DNA from: Anaerolineaceae bacterium UBA5311
GTDB taxonomy: Bacteria > Chloroflexota > Anaerolineae > Anaerolineales > Anaerolineaceae
Assembly (NCBI GenBank): GCA_002411175.1
Contig: DHRN01000101.1
Location: 1 to 42,364 of the forward strand
Length of the DNA: 42,364 bases
Reading direction: 5' to 3'
How positions within the stretch are numbered: position 1 is the stretch's first letter; each line of letters opens with the position of its first letter. Under the pieces are notes generated by a model that saw nothing but the letters and a program-made list of their open reading frames with translations, had not been told where the DNA came from and ran no database searches. The translations under genes and the position numbers were made by a program. Positions 34,308-42,321 of this stretch are shown here, one piece after another.

Positions 34308-35372
34308 TCAGCCATTAAAAAAAATCAGATCCTGCGCAGGGATGCTGACGTGGAACGATTCGCTTTTCCCGGGAGGCAGCGTTTCACCCTTGTGCAACTC
34401 AATATATAGAATCGAATTGCCGGTGTCTCCACCCGGGGTTGAGCAAACCAGGGATTCGTTTTCCATTTTGCCAAACTGGTGAAGGCAGGCAACCGGGATC
34501 ACATTCTGTGTTTCCTGATCTGTTTCGCCAAGCACTTTCAATGACTGGCTGAATGCGCCGCAATGCAGCGCGTTTTGGGTTAACTTTGGCGAATCCAAAG
34601 TCACACCCCAGTCGAGTGCTGTAAAAAGCCCTTTCTCCAGGTCGATTATTTCAATTTTCGAAAAGTTTCTGTACCCTGCCAAAACACCGGCAGAGAGCGA
34701 TTGTGGCGCGCTGAAAAGTTCTGTAACCGTTTGTTTGGCATCGTTTTTTCCATCCGTTAAGACGGTTACTGAGTCACAAAGTTGAAAAATCTCTTCGCGA
34801 TTGTGGGTAACCAGGAGCACCGTCTTCTGCCAACGTTCGAACAATTCCAGCAGATCGAGCTGCACACGCCATTTCAAAAATTGGTCCAATGCGGAGAGCG
34901 GCTCATCCAGCATCAGAATATGGGGAGAGTTGAGCAAGATGCGCCCTAAGGCTACGCGTTGTCTTTGTCCTCCTGAAAGTAAATGAGGTTTCTTTTTTTC
35001 GACACCTTCCAGTTTTAGGGTTTGAAGAACCTGTTTGCTTTTTTCCCTGGAATCTTTAGCCTGATCGGGACGGATACCGGTAAGCAGGTTTTGTTCAACC
35101 GACATGGTTGGGAAGAGCGCATAATGTTGAAACAGATAACCCACGTGCCGCTTCTGAGGGGAGAGGTTTATTTTCCTGGCAGAGTCATACAAAACGACAC
35201 CATCAAGCTCGATATATCCGGAATCGGGCGTTTCAATGCCGGCGATACATTTCAAAGTCATACTCTTTCCGCAGCCTGAAGGACCCAAAATACCGAGCAC
35301 TTCCAAATCGGCTTGAAAATCGATATCAAGCTCAAATGTATGCAGCTGTTTTTTGAAGTTGGCTTTTAACAT
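34308..35372 (-). CDS. modC: Molybdate ABC transporter ATPase ModC
   Basis: A 354-residue ATPase. It has Walker A GPSGCGKS (about 30-37), signature LLSGGQRQRVALGRILL and Walker B ILMLDEPLSALD. The C-terminal extension of about 120 residues resembles a TOBE/MOBE-like oxyanion-sensing domain, though weakly. It overlaps modB by one base. Assignment as molybdate rather than sulfate relies on the neighbours ModB and ModA; tungstate is possible. The Mo hydroxylase encoded at 3294-7089 in the same window would need the imported metal. Confidence 0.87.
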   Translation of the reverse strand: MLKANFKKQLHTFELDIDFQADLEVLGILGPSGCGKSMTLKCIAGIETPDSGYIELDGVVLYDSARKINLSPQKRHVGYLFQHYALFPTMSVEQNLLTGIRPDQAKDSREKSKQVLQTLKLEGVEKKKPHLLSGGQRQRVALGRILLNSPHILMLDEPLSALDQFLKWRVQLDLLELFERWQKTVLLVTHNREEIFQLCDSVTVLTDGKNDAKQTVTELFSAPQSLSAGVLAGYRNFSKIEIIDLEKGLFTALDWGVTLDSPKLTQNALHCGAFSQSLKVLGETDQETQNVIPVACLHQFGKMENESLVCSTPGGDTGNSILYIELHKGETLPPGKSESFHVSIPAQDLIFFNG

Positions 35373-36073
35373 TATCGCTCCAGTTCCTGGGCAGACTGAT
35401 TGGGGGATTGTCTGGATTCAAGGTAATTGATTGTCAGGAGGACGACAAAACTAATCAGTACATTGATCAATACCCAAAGGTAAGCCTGGGCATCATCACC
35501 CGTGCGCCACAAATGATAGACCGTTGTAGAAATCGTAGCGGTTCTGCCGGGAGTGTAGCCTGAAATCATACTGGTGGCGCCATATTCGCCCAGGGCACGG
35601 GCAAACGCCAGGACTGTACCTGCCAAAATCCCCTGCTTGCAAGTTGGTAAAACAATCTTCCAAAATATCTTCCAATTAGGTATGCCCAAAGTCTGACCGG
35701 CAAAACGAAGGGTTGGGTCAAAGCTCTCGAAAGCTCCTCGTGCTGTTCGATACATCAATGGAAAGGCAACCACAACGGATGCAAAAATTGCCGAATACCA
35801 ATTCATCACCAGGCGGATATTGGCGGATTTAATAAGGAAGCCACCAATGGCGGAATAGGGACCGAACAATTTCAATAAAAAGAAACCTACCACGGTTGGA
35901 GGCAAAACGAGAGGAAGCGTAAGAATTACATCCATCAACCCTTTCAAAAACCGGGGTAGTTTGGCGATGCGCCAGGCTGCAAAAATGCCGGTGATGAAGA
36001 TCACAACCGTGCTGATCGCAGCAATTCGCAAGGAGTTCCACAGCGGGAACCAGTCCATTTGTTCGAAAGTCAT
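35372..36073 (-). CDS. modB: Molybdate ABC transporter permease ModB
   Basis: A permease of about 233 residues with five to six membrane helices. The family marks are LTLPLVLPPTVVGFFLLKLF (about 52-71) and the EAA-loop FARALGEYGATSMISGYTPG. The start is uncertain: ATG at 36073 is chosen, since the longer frame to 36100 begins with TTG inside the right arm of a strong inverted repeat; 36058 is another ATG. It transports molybdate with ModC as the motor. The gap to modA contains the 14-base inverted repeat described separately. Confidence 0.88.
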   Translation of the reverse strand: MTFEQMDWFPLWNSLRIAAISTVVIFITGIFAAWRIAKLPRFLKGLMDVILTLPLVLPPTVVGFFLLKLFGPYSAIGGFLIKSANIRLVMNWYSAIFASVVVAFPLMYRTARGAFESFDPTLRFAGQTLGIPNWKIFWKIVLPTCKQGILAGTVLAFARALGEYGATSMISGYTPGRTATISTTVYHLWRTGDDAQAYLWVLINVLISFVVLLTINYLESRQSPNQSAQELER

Positions 36074-36091
36074 CTTTGAGGTTTTACCAGC

Positions 36092-36135
36092 ATCCTCCAA
36101 CGCGAGTAACCAGGCGGTTTATCGCGTTGGAGGAT
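36092..36135 (-). promoter_or_regulatory. 14-base perfect inverted repeat between modA and modB
   Basis: ATCCTCCAACGCGA (36092-36105) pairs perfectly with TCGCGTTGGAGGAT (36122-36135) around a 16-base loop. In the minus-strand transcript the arm near modB contains GGAGG, so folding could hide a ribosome site or simply protect the modA transcript end. No T-run follows, so it is probably not a full terminator. Confidence 0.65.
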
Positions 36136-36152
36136 TGATGAATTGTTGTCGA

Positions 36153-36956
36153 TTATTCCGGGATGGAAAAACCAACACCAGTGAGGACAGCCTGAGCTTC
36201 TGCTGAACGCAGAAAATCGAGGAAAGCCTGCGCGACGGTTGGGTTTTGGCTGGTTTTCATGACCGCTCCAGGGTAGACAACCGGAGTTTTCAGCAGATCC
36301 GGACCAGCTTCGTCTACAACTTCAAGACCGGCGGAGAAGGCGTCGGTTTTATAGACGATGCCGCAATCAGCAACGCCTTCAGACACCCAGGTGGTCACTT
36401 CTTTTACGTTTGAGCCAAAGGTGACCTTCGGCTGGATTTGCTCCCAAATGCCCAGATTGGTCAGCAGCTCTTCGGAATATTGACCAACGGGAACATCAGC
36501 GTTACCCAAAGCGATGACGGAAACGGCGTCTGAGGCGAGATCTGCGAAAGTTTGCACGTCTGTCGGGTTGCCGGTTGGGACGGCGAGGGTAACCTTGTTT
36601 TCGACAATATTGACACGCGATCCAGCCAGGACGAAGTCGAGTCCGGCTGTGTTGGCGGCATTGCCAGCTTCCAGCTCGTTTATTTGCTTCTGGGCGGCAG
36701 AAACGAAGACATCAACGGTCGCGCCTTCTTCAATTTGGGTCTTGAGCGTGCCGGATGAATCGAAAGTGAAAATGACCTTAACGCCGGGGTTGGCGGCTTC
36801 GAAGAGCCTGCCGATTTCTTCGAAGGTTTCTGTCAGTGAGGCTGCCGCAAAAACGTACAGTTCAACGTCTTCGACCGGATCGGTTTCAGCAGGCTGAGCC
36901 TGGCAACCACTAAGAATCAGGGTGAAAATGGTCAGTAATGCAAAAATACTCTTCAT
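36153..36956 (-). CDS. modA: Molybdate-binding lipoprotein ModA
   Basis: A 267-residue binding protein. It starts with a lipoprotein signal (ILSGC, C18 as the anchor), then a short acidic linker and the ModA fold: LYVFAAASLTETFEEIGRLF (about 34-53), VKVIFTFDSSGTLKTQIEEG and VDVFVSAAQKQINELE. The Ser residues in AAASLT and FDSSGTL match those that bind the oxyanion in ModA. Later the GVADCGIVYKTDA stretch fits as well. AAGGAG precedes the ATG. It is the first gene of modABC; two small dyads lie upstream. Confidence 0.92.
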   Translation of the reverse strand: MKSIFALLTIFTLILSGCQAQPAETDPVEDVELYVFAAASLTETFEEIGRLFEAANPGVKVIFTFDSSGTLKTQIEEGATVDVFVSAAQKQINELEAGNAANTAGLDFVLAGSRVNIVENKVTLAVPTGNPTDVQTFADLASDAVSVIALGNADVPVGQYSEELLTNLGIWEQIQPKVTFGSNVKEVTTWVSEGVADCGIVYKTDAFSAGLEVVDEAGPDLLKTPVVYPGAVMKTSQNPTVAQAFLDFLRSAEAQAVLTGVGFSIPE

Positions 36957-36972
36957 AGGTTTTCTCCTTGTA

Positions 36973-37008
36973 TACTCAAAGATTGAGTAATTTTCGGTAA
37001 TTGTACCG
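36973..37008. promoter_or_regulatory. Two dyads upstream of modA, candidate operator
   Basis: TACTCAA-aga-TTGAGTA (36973-36989) and CGGTA-attg-TACCG (36995-37008) lie 17-52 bases upstream of the modA start. They do not resemble the known E. coli ModE box, so any molybdate-responsive role is speculative. TACAAT on the minus strand overlaps the second dyad and could be the -10. Confidence 0.4.
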
Positions 37009-37764
37009 TACTTTTTTATGAATTGGTGAAAAAATTATGTTGGACAGCAATTCTCAATGTGAATGTGTATAGATCTAAAAGGGGAACAGGGAGCAGGAAA
37101 CAGGGAACAGGAAAGAGGAACTGGGTTTTGTCATTCTGAACGAAGTGAAGAATCTGAACCTTTGTCAATAAGAACGTTACAATGTACTCTGCACATTGCT
37201 CCGCTCAGGATAACAATACACCGTTTAAGTTAAAACTCGTGACTGTTTTCGCCGTTTTTTAGTACGAGAGGTTTGTACCAGCGAAGCCATCTTTTCGTAG
37301 GGAACGTGGCTCCGCGCGTTCCGGCGAATCCATCTTTCCGTAGGGCGTGATTGAGGGGGTTGTAACCTTGGTGTGCCGGCGATGTTGCCCCCCCTCAATC
37401 CGCCATACATCATGACCCCGAGTAACGGCGGATTGGAGGCGCGATACACTCTTGCCTATGGAAATACCCGGCACCTCCAATATCGCCCTACGGCAGTTCG
37501 CAGGACGGCATGGCAACCGCGAACAGGGAACAGGGAACAGGGAGCAGGGAACAGGAACTGGGTTTTGTCATTCCGAACGAAGTGACGAATCTGAGCCTTT
37601 GTCAACAAGAAGCTTCCCAACTTTGCTGGTACAAACGTCACGCCATTCGGTTTCTTTCGGGACGGCATGGCAGCCGTCCCCCACACAACAAAATAAACAG
37701 GTTTTTCCATATTGAGAATTGCTGTATGTTGGAGGAGAATATGAAGAACGAATACGAGCTCAGA
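37009..37764. repeat. Gene-free region with dispersed repeats
   Basis: No supported gene. Two copies of a roughly 85-base unit (CAGGGAACAGG tandem units, then ACTGGGTTTTGTCATTC, GAACGAAGTGA and GAATCTGA) lie at about 37082-37167 and 37518-37605. A GTAGGGAACGTGGC...GGCGAAtCCATC unit lies at 37297-37340, and CATTCGGTTTCTTTCGGGAC with a GGCATGGCAGCCGTCCCC unit near 37668. All are related to the 18.3-19.0 kb repeats. The 37338-37493 element is listed separately. Open frames here only translate repeats. Confidence 0.75.
37338..37493. mobile_element. 156-base MITE-like element with terminal inverted repeats
   Basis: The ends CCGTAGGGCG (37338-37347) and CGCCCTACGG (37484-37493) are perfect 10-base inverted repeats, extended imperfectly to about 19 bases (TGATTGAGG versus CCTCCAATAT). 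A second inverted repeat lies inside: CCTCAATCCGCC (37393-37404)/GGCGGATTGGAGG (37427-37439). It encodes nothing and could fold into one long structure. No clear target-site duplication was found, so transposition is not proven. Confidence 0.45.
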
Positions 37765-38292
37765 TTACAGATCATAAGTTGGCAAGGAGATGGGGGAGCC
37801 GTTAACAAGTAGGGTTCTTTTGATGAGCGCATCGGAGCAAAACAGCAACTCCAGCTCTAAAATCCATCCTGTAAACGTTTTTGCCACTGAATAGGTCAAC
37901 AAATCGGGTTTCGCACAGGCAGGTTGGCTGATTCCAGCTTGTTCCCGGAACTGAAAACCCTGCATGGCTGCATCGACAGTACTTCGGGCTGTGCCAATTG
38001 GGAAGCTCCTGTTTACGAATTCATTAAGACTCTGCGATGAATCACAAGGCAAGTCATTAAAGCCAGCTGCTGAGAAGTTTTCGCAAACCTTGTCCGGAAA
38101 GCGTTCGATCTGGAGTTGGTAACTTCGGCGAGCAAGAAAAATGGTCAATGGCACCGCAGCTGTTAAGATGATAATAAATGCCAGCAGGAACGCCACAACC
38201 CGGAGACAACCTTTATTCCTGCCTGGATCAGATCCATGAAATTCCTCTTCATAGGATTCGACAATTACAACACCTTCAAAATCGTCAGTCAT
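37765..38292 (-). CDS. Unrecognised single-pass membrane protein
   Basis: A 175-residue protein of unknown family. It has a charged N-terminal cytoplasmic part (1-28), one strongly hydrophobic helix (about 31-53, VVAFLLAFIIILTAAVPLTI) and an outside domain with four cysteines (about C69, C83, C125, C148) that could form disulfides or bind a ligand. It overlaps the upstream C39-like lipoprotein gene by 8 bases, so the two are co-expressed and probably both at the cell surface. It ends within the edge of the repeat region. No function assigned. Confidence 0.65.
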   Translation of the reverse strand: MTDDFEGVVIVESYEEEFHGSDPGRNKGCLRVVAFLLAFIIILTAAVPLTIFLARRSYQLQIERFPDKVCENFSAAGFNDLPCDSSQSLNEFVNRSFPIGTARSTVDAAMQGFQFREQAGISQPACAKPDLLTYSVAKTFTGWILELELLFCSDALIKRTLLVNGSPISLPTYDL

Positions 38293-39106
38293 AAATTACC
38301 GCCATATTACCGAGAACCCCCCATGAGTTGAGGAAAACTTCAACCGGGGTATCATAAAACCTGCCGTTGTTCATGTAGCGCAGGTGGGTTTGGTTATAAC
38401 CGGTCAGAATCACCACGTGTTCATAAGGTGCCACTAATGCGCTTCTGCCCTGGCTGTCAACATATTCAACTGTTTCGCTGTAGACCATATTGCCAATCAC
38501 CCAGGCGATGATTGGTTTGTCCTCCGATAACTTTTGTTTTACTTCGTCAAGGGAATAGTCTCTGACTGCTCGTGCAGGAAGACCAAATTCAACCAAAAGG
38601 TCAGCCACAGGTTCGGCGTGTACCCCATAAGCATAAGGTGGAATCTGCCCCCAGGCGTCGGTCGTGACTTCCCCGACAAAACCGTATTCCGGGTTATCTG
38701 AAAGCGGAAGTGAGGTCTGAAATGTGTATTCGTAAATATCAACATTAAAGAACTTAGCCCAGTCTACCGCGGCGCTGGCTTCACAGCCGAGCTCGTAGGT
38801 TTGAACATGCCCATAGATGTTGATAATGTAGTGGCTTTCTGGGTAGGCGGGGGCAACTTCCGGGGTTGGAAGTGGGGTTGAAGGCATGTCAGCAGAAAGG
38901 GTTGTGACTGGTGTAATGGTCGCTGCTGGCAGGGGAGTGGATGGTTCGGTTGGGCTATTGGTGATGGAGGGGAGCACGCCTTCGTGGTCTGGAGTTGTTG
39001 AGGGTTGGATCGGAACCTGAGTATCGATTGTTTGAGAGCATGCGCACAACAACAAGAGGCACAATAAGGCTGCAACCTGATGTAAAAAAACAAACTTGCG
39101 GGTCAT
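38285..39106 (-). CDS. C39-like cysteine peptidase lipoprotein
   Basis: A 273-residue surface lipoprotein. The signal ends at LLLLCAC with C23 as the likely anchor, followed by a Pro/Ser/Thr-rich linker (about 30-87) of the type common in Anaerolineae. The C39_2-type papain-like domain (about 90-273) has the nucleophile C108 in YELGCEASAAVDW and His H230 in YEHVVILTGYN, with a late NSWG that supplies the usual third residue. It may cut peptides, or be a pseudo-enzyme or surface adaptor. It overlaps the membrane-protein gene downstream and follows the HEAT-like gene by 15 bases. Confidence 0.75.
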   Translation of the reverse strand: MTRKFVFLHQVAALLCLLLLCACSQTIDTQVPIQPSTTPDHEGVLPSITNSPTEPSTPLPAATITPVTTLSADMPSTPLPTPEVAPAYPESHYIINIYGHVQTYELGCEASAAVDWAKFFNVDIYEYTFQTSLPLSDNPEYGFVGEVTTDAWGQIPPYAYGVHAEPVADLLVEFGLPARAVRDYSLDEVKQKLSEDKPIIAWVIGNMVYSETVEYVDSQGRSALVAPYEHVVILTGYNQTHLRYMNNGRFYDTPVEVFLNSWGVLGNMAVIYD

Positions 39107-39121
39107 AAGCTCAACCCAATC

Positions 39122-39940
39122 TCATCCTGGTTGAAAAGTTGCCTGTCGTTTGATGGCATCCAGCAAACGCTGTTGGGTTGGCTGATCAAAAAACTCCAGG
39201 TAATGCCTGAAGCGGCGTCCGATGAGGAGATCGCTGCTGTCTGCCAACACTTCGCGCAGCAGATAAGCCGTTTCACGGTTCGATCGTTTAGCAAGGGCTG
39301 CCACCACCGGGTTCAGACTATTGTCGAAGGTGTGGTTTGAATCGATCAAAAAAATTCGCACCCAGCCAAATATTTCGGGCAAATCATCTGAAGAAAGGTC
39401 GGGTATCAGCCGGGTCAGCGAATATAAGCCCATTTTCTTTTCTTGAGTGGTGGCGCCGTGCAGCAGGTTTTTTACCAGGTTTTTCCAATCCTCGGGGGCT
39501 TTTTCAACAATAGTTGTGGTCGCTTTTGTGAAAACCGATTCCACAACCGCCCGGTCCAACGGGGTCTTTGCCCAATCATTAATCAGTTCAAACGCTTGGT
39601 CTTTGTGTTCAACCGGGATTTGCCCCAGCAGGCTCGCAGCGGTATCTCTGGCTTCATAATAGTCATCCTGCCATAGTTGTCTGACGATTTGAAGAGCGAG
39701 TTCCGGTTTATTTTTGGCAAGCGGTCTCATTTGTGCCTGGATTGTGTGCAGCACCTTGCCTGGAAGTTCATAATGGCGCATGAAGCTGGCTGGCATGCTG
39801 TCTTCTTGTCTGCGGTGTGAATAGCGGTGATAAAACCCCAAAACTTCGTGGAATTTTCGTTGAAAAACCTGGGGATTCTCAGCGGAACCGATCAATTCCA
39901 CAATTTGCTGGTTAAGTTTGGTTACGTCAATCGCTGCCAT
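39122..39940 (-). CDS. HEAT-repeat/DNA-alkylation-repair-like helical protein
   Basis: A 272-residue, mostly helical protein with AlkD/HEAT-like spacing. Segments such as LALQIVRQLWQDDYYEARDTA with ASLLGQIP and LDRAVVESVFTKA resemble the DNA alkylation repair family, which binds DNA with HEAT-like repeats. The catalytic Asp and aromatic residues of AlkD were not identified with certainty, so a repair role is not claimed. The ATG has no ribosome site; TATAAT lies only 7 bases upstream (39948-39953 on the plus strand), suggesting a leaderless transcript. First gene of a likely three-gene unit. Confidence 0.55.
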   Translation of the reverse strand: MAAIDVTKLNQQIVELIGSAENPQVFQRKFHEVLGFYHRYSHRRQEDSMPASFMRHYELPGKVLHTIQAQMRPLAKNKPELALQIVRQLWQDDYYEARDTAASLLGQIPVEHKDQAFELINDWAKTPLDRAVVESVFTKATTTIVEKAPEDWKNLVKNLLHGATTQEKKMGLYSLTRLIPDLSSDDLPEIFGWVRIFLIDSNHTFDNSLNPVVAALAKRSNRETAYLLREVLADSSDLLIGRRFRHYLEFFDQPTQQRLLDAIKRQATFQPG

Positions 39941-39966
39941 ATGTCATATTATAAACGTAACAGGCA

Positions 39967-39988
39967 AGACCTCCCTTCGGGGAGGTCT
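39967..39988 (-). terminator. Probable terminator after proS
   Basis: A perfect 9-base stem AGACCTCCC/GGGAGGTCT capped by the four bases TTCG (CGAA on the minus strand), a very stable fold. It sits 27 bases past the proS stop. Only a short TTG-CTGTT tract follows on the minus strand, so efficiency is uncertain. Confidence 0.55.
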
Positions 39989-40014
39989 GCATTTAAGAGC
40001 GGTAAGATCAGCTG

Positions 40015-41451
40015 CTAATACGACCTGGCAAAATAGGCTCGTTGCTTGGTTTTCTTGCCGGAATAGAAACAAACGCCTTCGCCTTCGGCAGGGGCAAAGA
40101 CCCGCAGGGTTGCCCGCGTGTCAGCCTTGATGTTGGCTTCGTTTTCAGCATCATCGTACCACCAGCCAAGCGCCCAGCCTTTGTTTTCCACCACGTCCTT
40201 GAAGGTTTCGTAATCCGACACTTCAAAGATATGCTCATCACGAAAGGCGGTTGCTTTTGCGAGCAGGTTTTCCTGGATCAGCCTGAGGGTATCACCGACT
40301 GCCTGGAGATAGCCTTCCATGGGGATGAAACTCTTACCGGCTTTGCCCAAAATATCGCGGCGTGCCAGAACGAGGCTGCCCTTTTCGACATCTTTGGGAC
40401 CGATCTCGATGCGCAGAGGCACACCCTTCAATTCCCAATCGTTAAATTTGAATCCTGGAGTAACACCATCCCGATCATCCACTTTGATTCGAAAACCGTT
40501 TTCCACCAGCTCATCGCTGATTTTGTTGACCACGCTCATCACCGCAGCTCGTTCTTCGTCCTTGCGGTAGATGGGAACAATCACAACCTGGTAAGGTGCC
40601 AGGTTTGGCGGCAAGATTAAACCCTGATCGTCACCGTGGGTCATAATGATCGCGCCGATAAAGCGGGTGGAGAGACCAAAGGATGTTGTCCAGCAATACT
40701 GGAGCTGGTTGTTTTCATCGAGGAATTTGATATCAAAAGCGTTGGCAAAGTTTTGCCCCAAAAAGTGGGAAGTGCCGGATTGAAGAGCCTTGGTATCTTT
40801 CATCATCGCTTCGATTGAATAAGTTGCTTTTGCGCCTGCAAATTTCTCCGATTCCGATTTTTGCCCGGGCAGCACCGGTACAGCGGCTTCGTTAATGGCA
40901 AAATCGGCATAAACATTAAGCATGCGTTCGGTTTCTTCGATCGCTTCCTGTTCGGTGGCATGGGCTGTGTGCCCTTCCTGCCAGTAGAATTCGAGGGTTC
41001 GTAAAAAGAGCTTGGTGCGCATTTCCCAGCGGACTACATTTGCCCATTGGTTTATCAGAATGGGCAGGTCACGATAACTTTGGATCCATCTTGCATACAT
41101 CGTGCCGATAATGGTTTCGGATGTTGGGCGAATCACCAGCGGTTCTTCAAGTTCCTGTCCTCCGCCGTGGGTGACCACAGCCAGCTCTGGAGCAAACCCC
41201 TCAACGTGTTCCTTTTCTTTGGTCATGTAAGATTGTGGAATTAAAAGTGGGAAGGCAGCGTTGACGTGCCCGGTGGCTTTGAAGCGCTGATCGAGGGCTT
41301 TCTGGATGTTTTCCCATAGTGCCCAGCCATACGGACGCACTACCATGCAGCCGCGCACGGGGGAATAGTCGGCTAATTCAGCACGCAAAACCAGCTGGTT
41401 GTACCAATCAGAAAAATTTTCTTCTTGAGTGGGCAGTTTTTTCTCATCCAT
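40015..41451 (-). CDS. proS: Prolyl-tRNA synthetase, archaeal/eukaryotic-type (ProS type 3)
   Basis: A 478-residue class II synthetase that charges tRNA-Pro. The short length without an inserted editing domain, and the C-terminal end in ARSY, mark the type 3 form. Motif 2 lies in WEMRTKLFLRTLEFYWQEGH, and motif 3 in FGLSTRFIGAIIMTHGDDQG. The anticodon-binding domain starts near PYQVVIVPIY. AGGAG is 8 bases before the ATG. It overlaps the upstream LOG-family gene by 8 bases. This form is scattered among bacteria. Confidence 0.95.
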   Translation of the reverse strand: MDEKKLPTQEENFSDWYNQLVLRAELADYSPVRGCMVVRPYGWALWENIQKALDQRFKATGHVNAAFPLLIPQSYMTKEKEHVEGFAPELAVVTHGGGQELEEPLVIRPTSETIIGTMYARWIQSYRDLPILINQWANVVRWEMRTKLFLRTLEFYWQEGHTAHATEQEAIEETERMLNVYADFAINEAAVPVLPGQKSESEKFAGAKATYSIEAMMKDTKALQSGTSHFLGQNFANAFDIKFLDENNQLQYCWTTSFGLSTRFIGAIIMTHGDDQGLILPPNLAPYQVVIVPIYRKDEERAAVMSVVNKISDELVENGFRIKVDDRDGVTPGFKFNDWELKGVPLRIEIGPKDVEKGSLVLARRDILGKAGKSFIPMEGYLQAVGDTLRLIQENLLAKATAFRDEHIFEVSDYETFKDVVENKGWALGWWYDDAENEANIKADTRATLRVFAPAEGEGVCFYSGKKTKQRAYFARSY

Positions 41452-41998
41452 TTTGATTCTCCTGGAGTGATTTTATTAATAATGAAACCGCTTCGCGCGG
41501 GTTTTTGGCAAACTGAGGGATTCGGCGTATGTGAGCGTTCAGATTATCAGCCTGTCCGTTGAAAAAGGCGTCGAAGGTCTGCTTCCAGCCCTCACCGATC
41601 AGGATCAATATTCGCGAAGGGATGGAATTGATCGCCATCTTGTTGTAAACCATGGCAACTTCAACCAGGGTGCCAACCCCGCCAGGCAGGGCGATGAAGG
41701 CATCTGCCTGCGAGGTGAGCACTTCAATGCGTTCTGAAAGCAAATCGGTTGCCTGGATATCTTTGACCCATTGGTTTGCCCCGGTTGGGCGATAATCTTC
41801 GATCTGACGGCAGGTCACGCCAATAACGTTAGCTCCGGCTTCGTTGGCGCCGTGTGAGACCGCTTCCATGGTGCCGCAATAGCCGCCTGTCATGACAGAA
41901 AAGCCGTTTTGCCCGAGCAGACGCCCTAGTTCAAGCGCATCCTGGTAGGATGGTTGTCCGGGTGTGGGGAAAGCCGAACCGAAAACTGATACGTTCAT
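41444..41998 (-). CDS. LOG-family protein (nucleotide phosphoribohydrolase-like)
   Basis: A 184-residue Rossmann-fold protein of the LOG/TIGR00730-like group. It has the family motif PGGVGTLVE (105-113) and the upstream SVMTGGYCGTMEAVSHGA (about 34-51). Characterised relatives hydrolyse nucleoside 5'-monophosphates such as AMP or cytokinin ribotides to base and ribose 5-phosphate; older annotations as lysine decarboxylase are wrong. The start overlaps the stop of the upstream MazG-like gene as ATGA. Substrate unknown. Confidence 0.85.
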   Translation of the reverse strand: MNVSVFGSAFPTPGQPSYQDALELGRLLGQNGFSVMTGGYCGTMEAVSHGANEAGANVIGVTCRQIEDYRPTGANQWVKDIQATDLLSERIEVLTSQADAFIALPGGVGTLVEVAMVYNKMAINSIPSRILILIGEGWKQTFDAFFNGQADNLNAHIRRIPQFAKNPREAVSLLIKSLQENQNG

Positions 41999-42321
41999 GC
42001 GCCACTCTCATGTTCGATGTCTTCCTGCCAAACGCGGTCCCAATTTTGCTCAATTTTGTCTAAAATGGCTTGTTCGAGGTCAATACCACAGACACTGGCA
42101 ATTTGCAGCAGGTAAAGGGCGACATCAGCCAGTTCGCCTTCAAAATCCTGCCGGTTTTTGGGTTCTTCGGTCCATTGAAAATGATCCAAAACTTCGGCGG
42201 CTTCCAGGCAAAGTGAGATTGCCAGGTTGCGCGGGGTTTGCGTTTTGGAAGAAGCCGGGTCGTACCAGCCGTGATGGTCGACCAGTTGATTCATTTTTAG
42301 GGTCAGCTGTTTGATGTCCAT
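41995..42321 (-). CDS. MazG-like nucleotide pyrophosphohydrolase
   Basis: A 108-residue all-alpha NTP pyrophosphohydrolase of the MazG-like/RS21-C6 group. The metal-binding pattern is complete: E40 and E43 in CLEAAEVLDHFQW, and E63 and D66 in GELADVALYLL. Relatives convert non-canonical or surplus (d)NTPs, such as dCTP, to monophosphates. It heads a unit with the LOG-like and proS genes, linked by 4- and 8-base overlaps. TATAAT on the minus strand (plus 42331-42336) lies 9 bases before the ATG, so the leader would be only about 3 bases. Confidence 0.87.
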   Translation of the reverse strand: MDIKQLTLKMNQLVDHHGWYDPASSKTQTPRNLAISLCLEAAEVLDHFQWTEEPKNRQDFEGELADVALYLLQIASVCGIDLEQAILDKIEQNWDRVWQEDIEHESGA

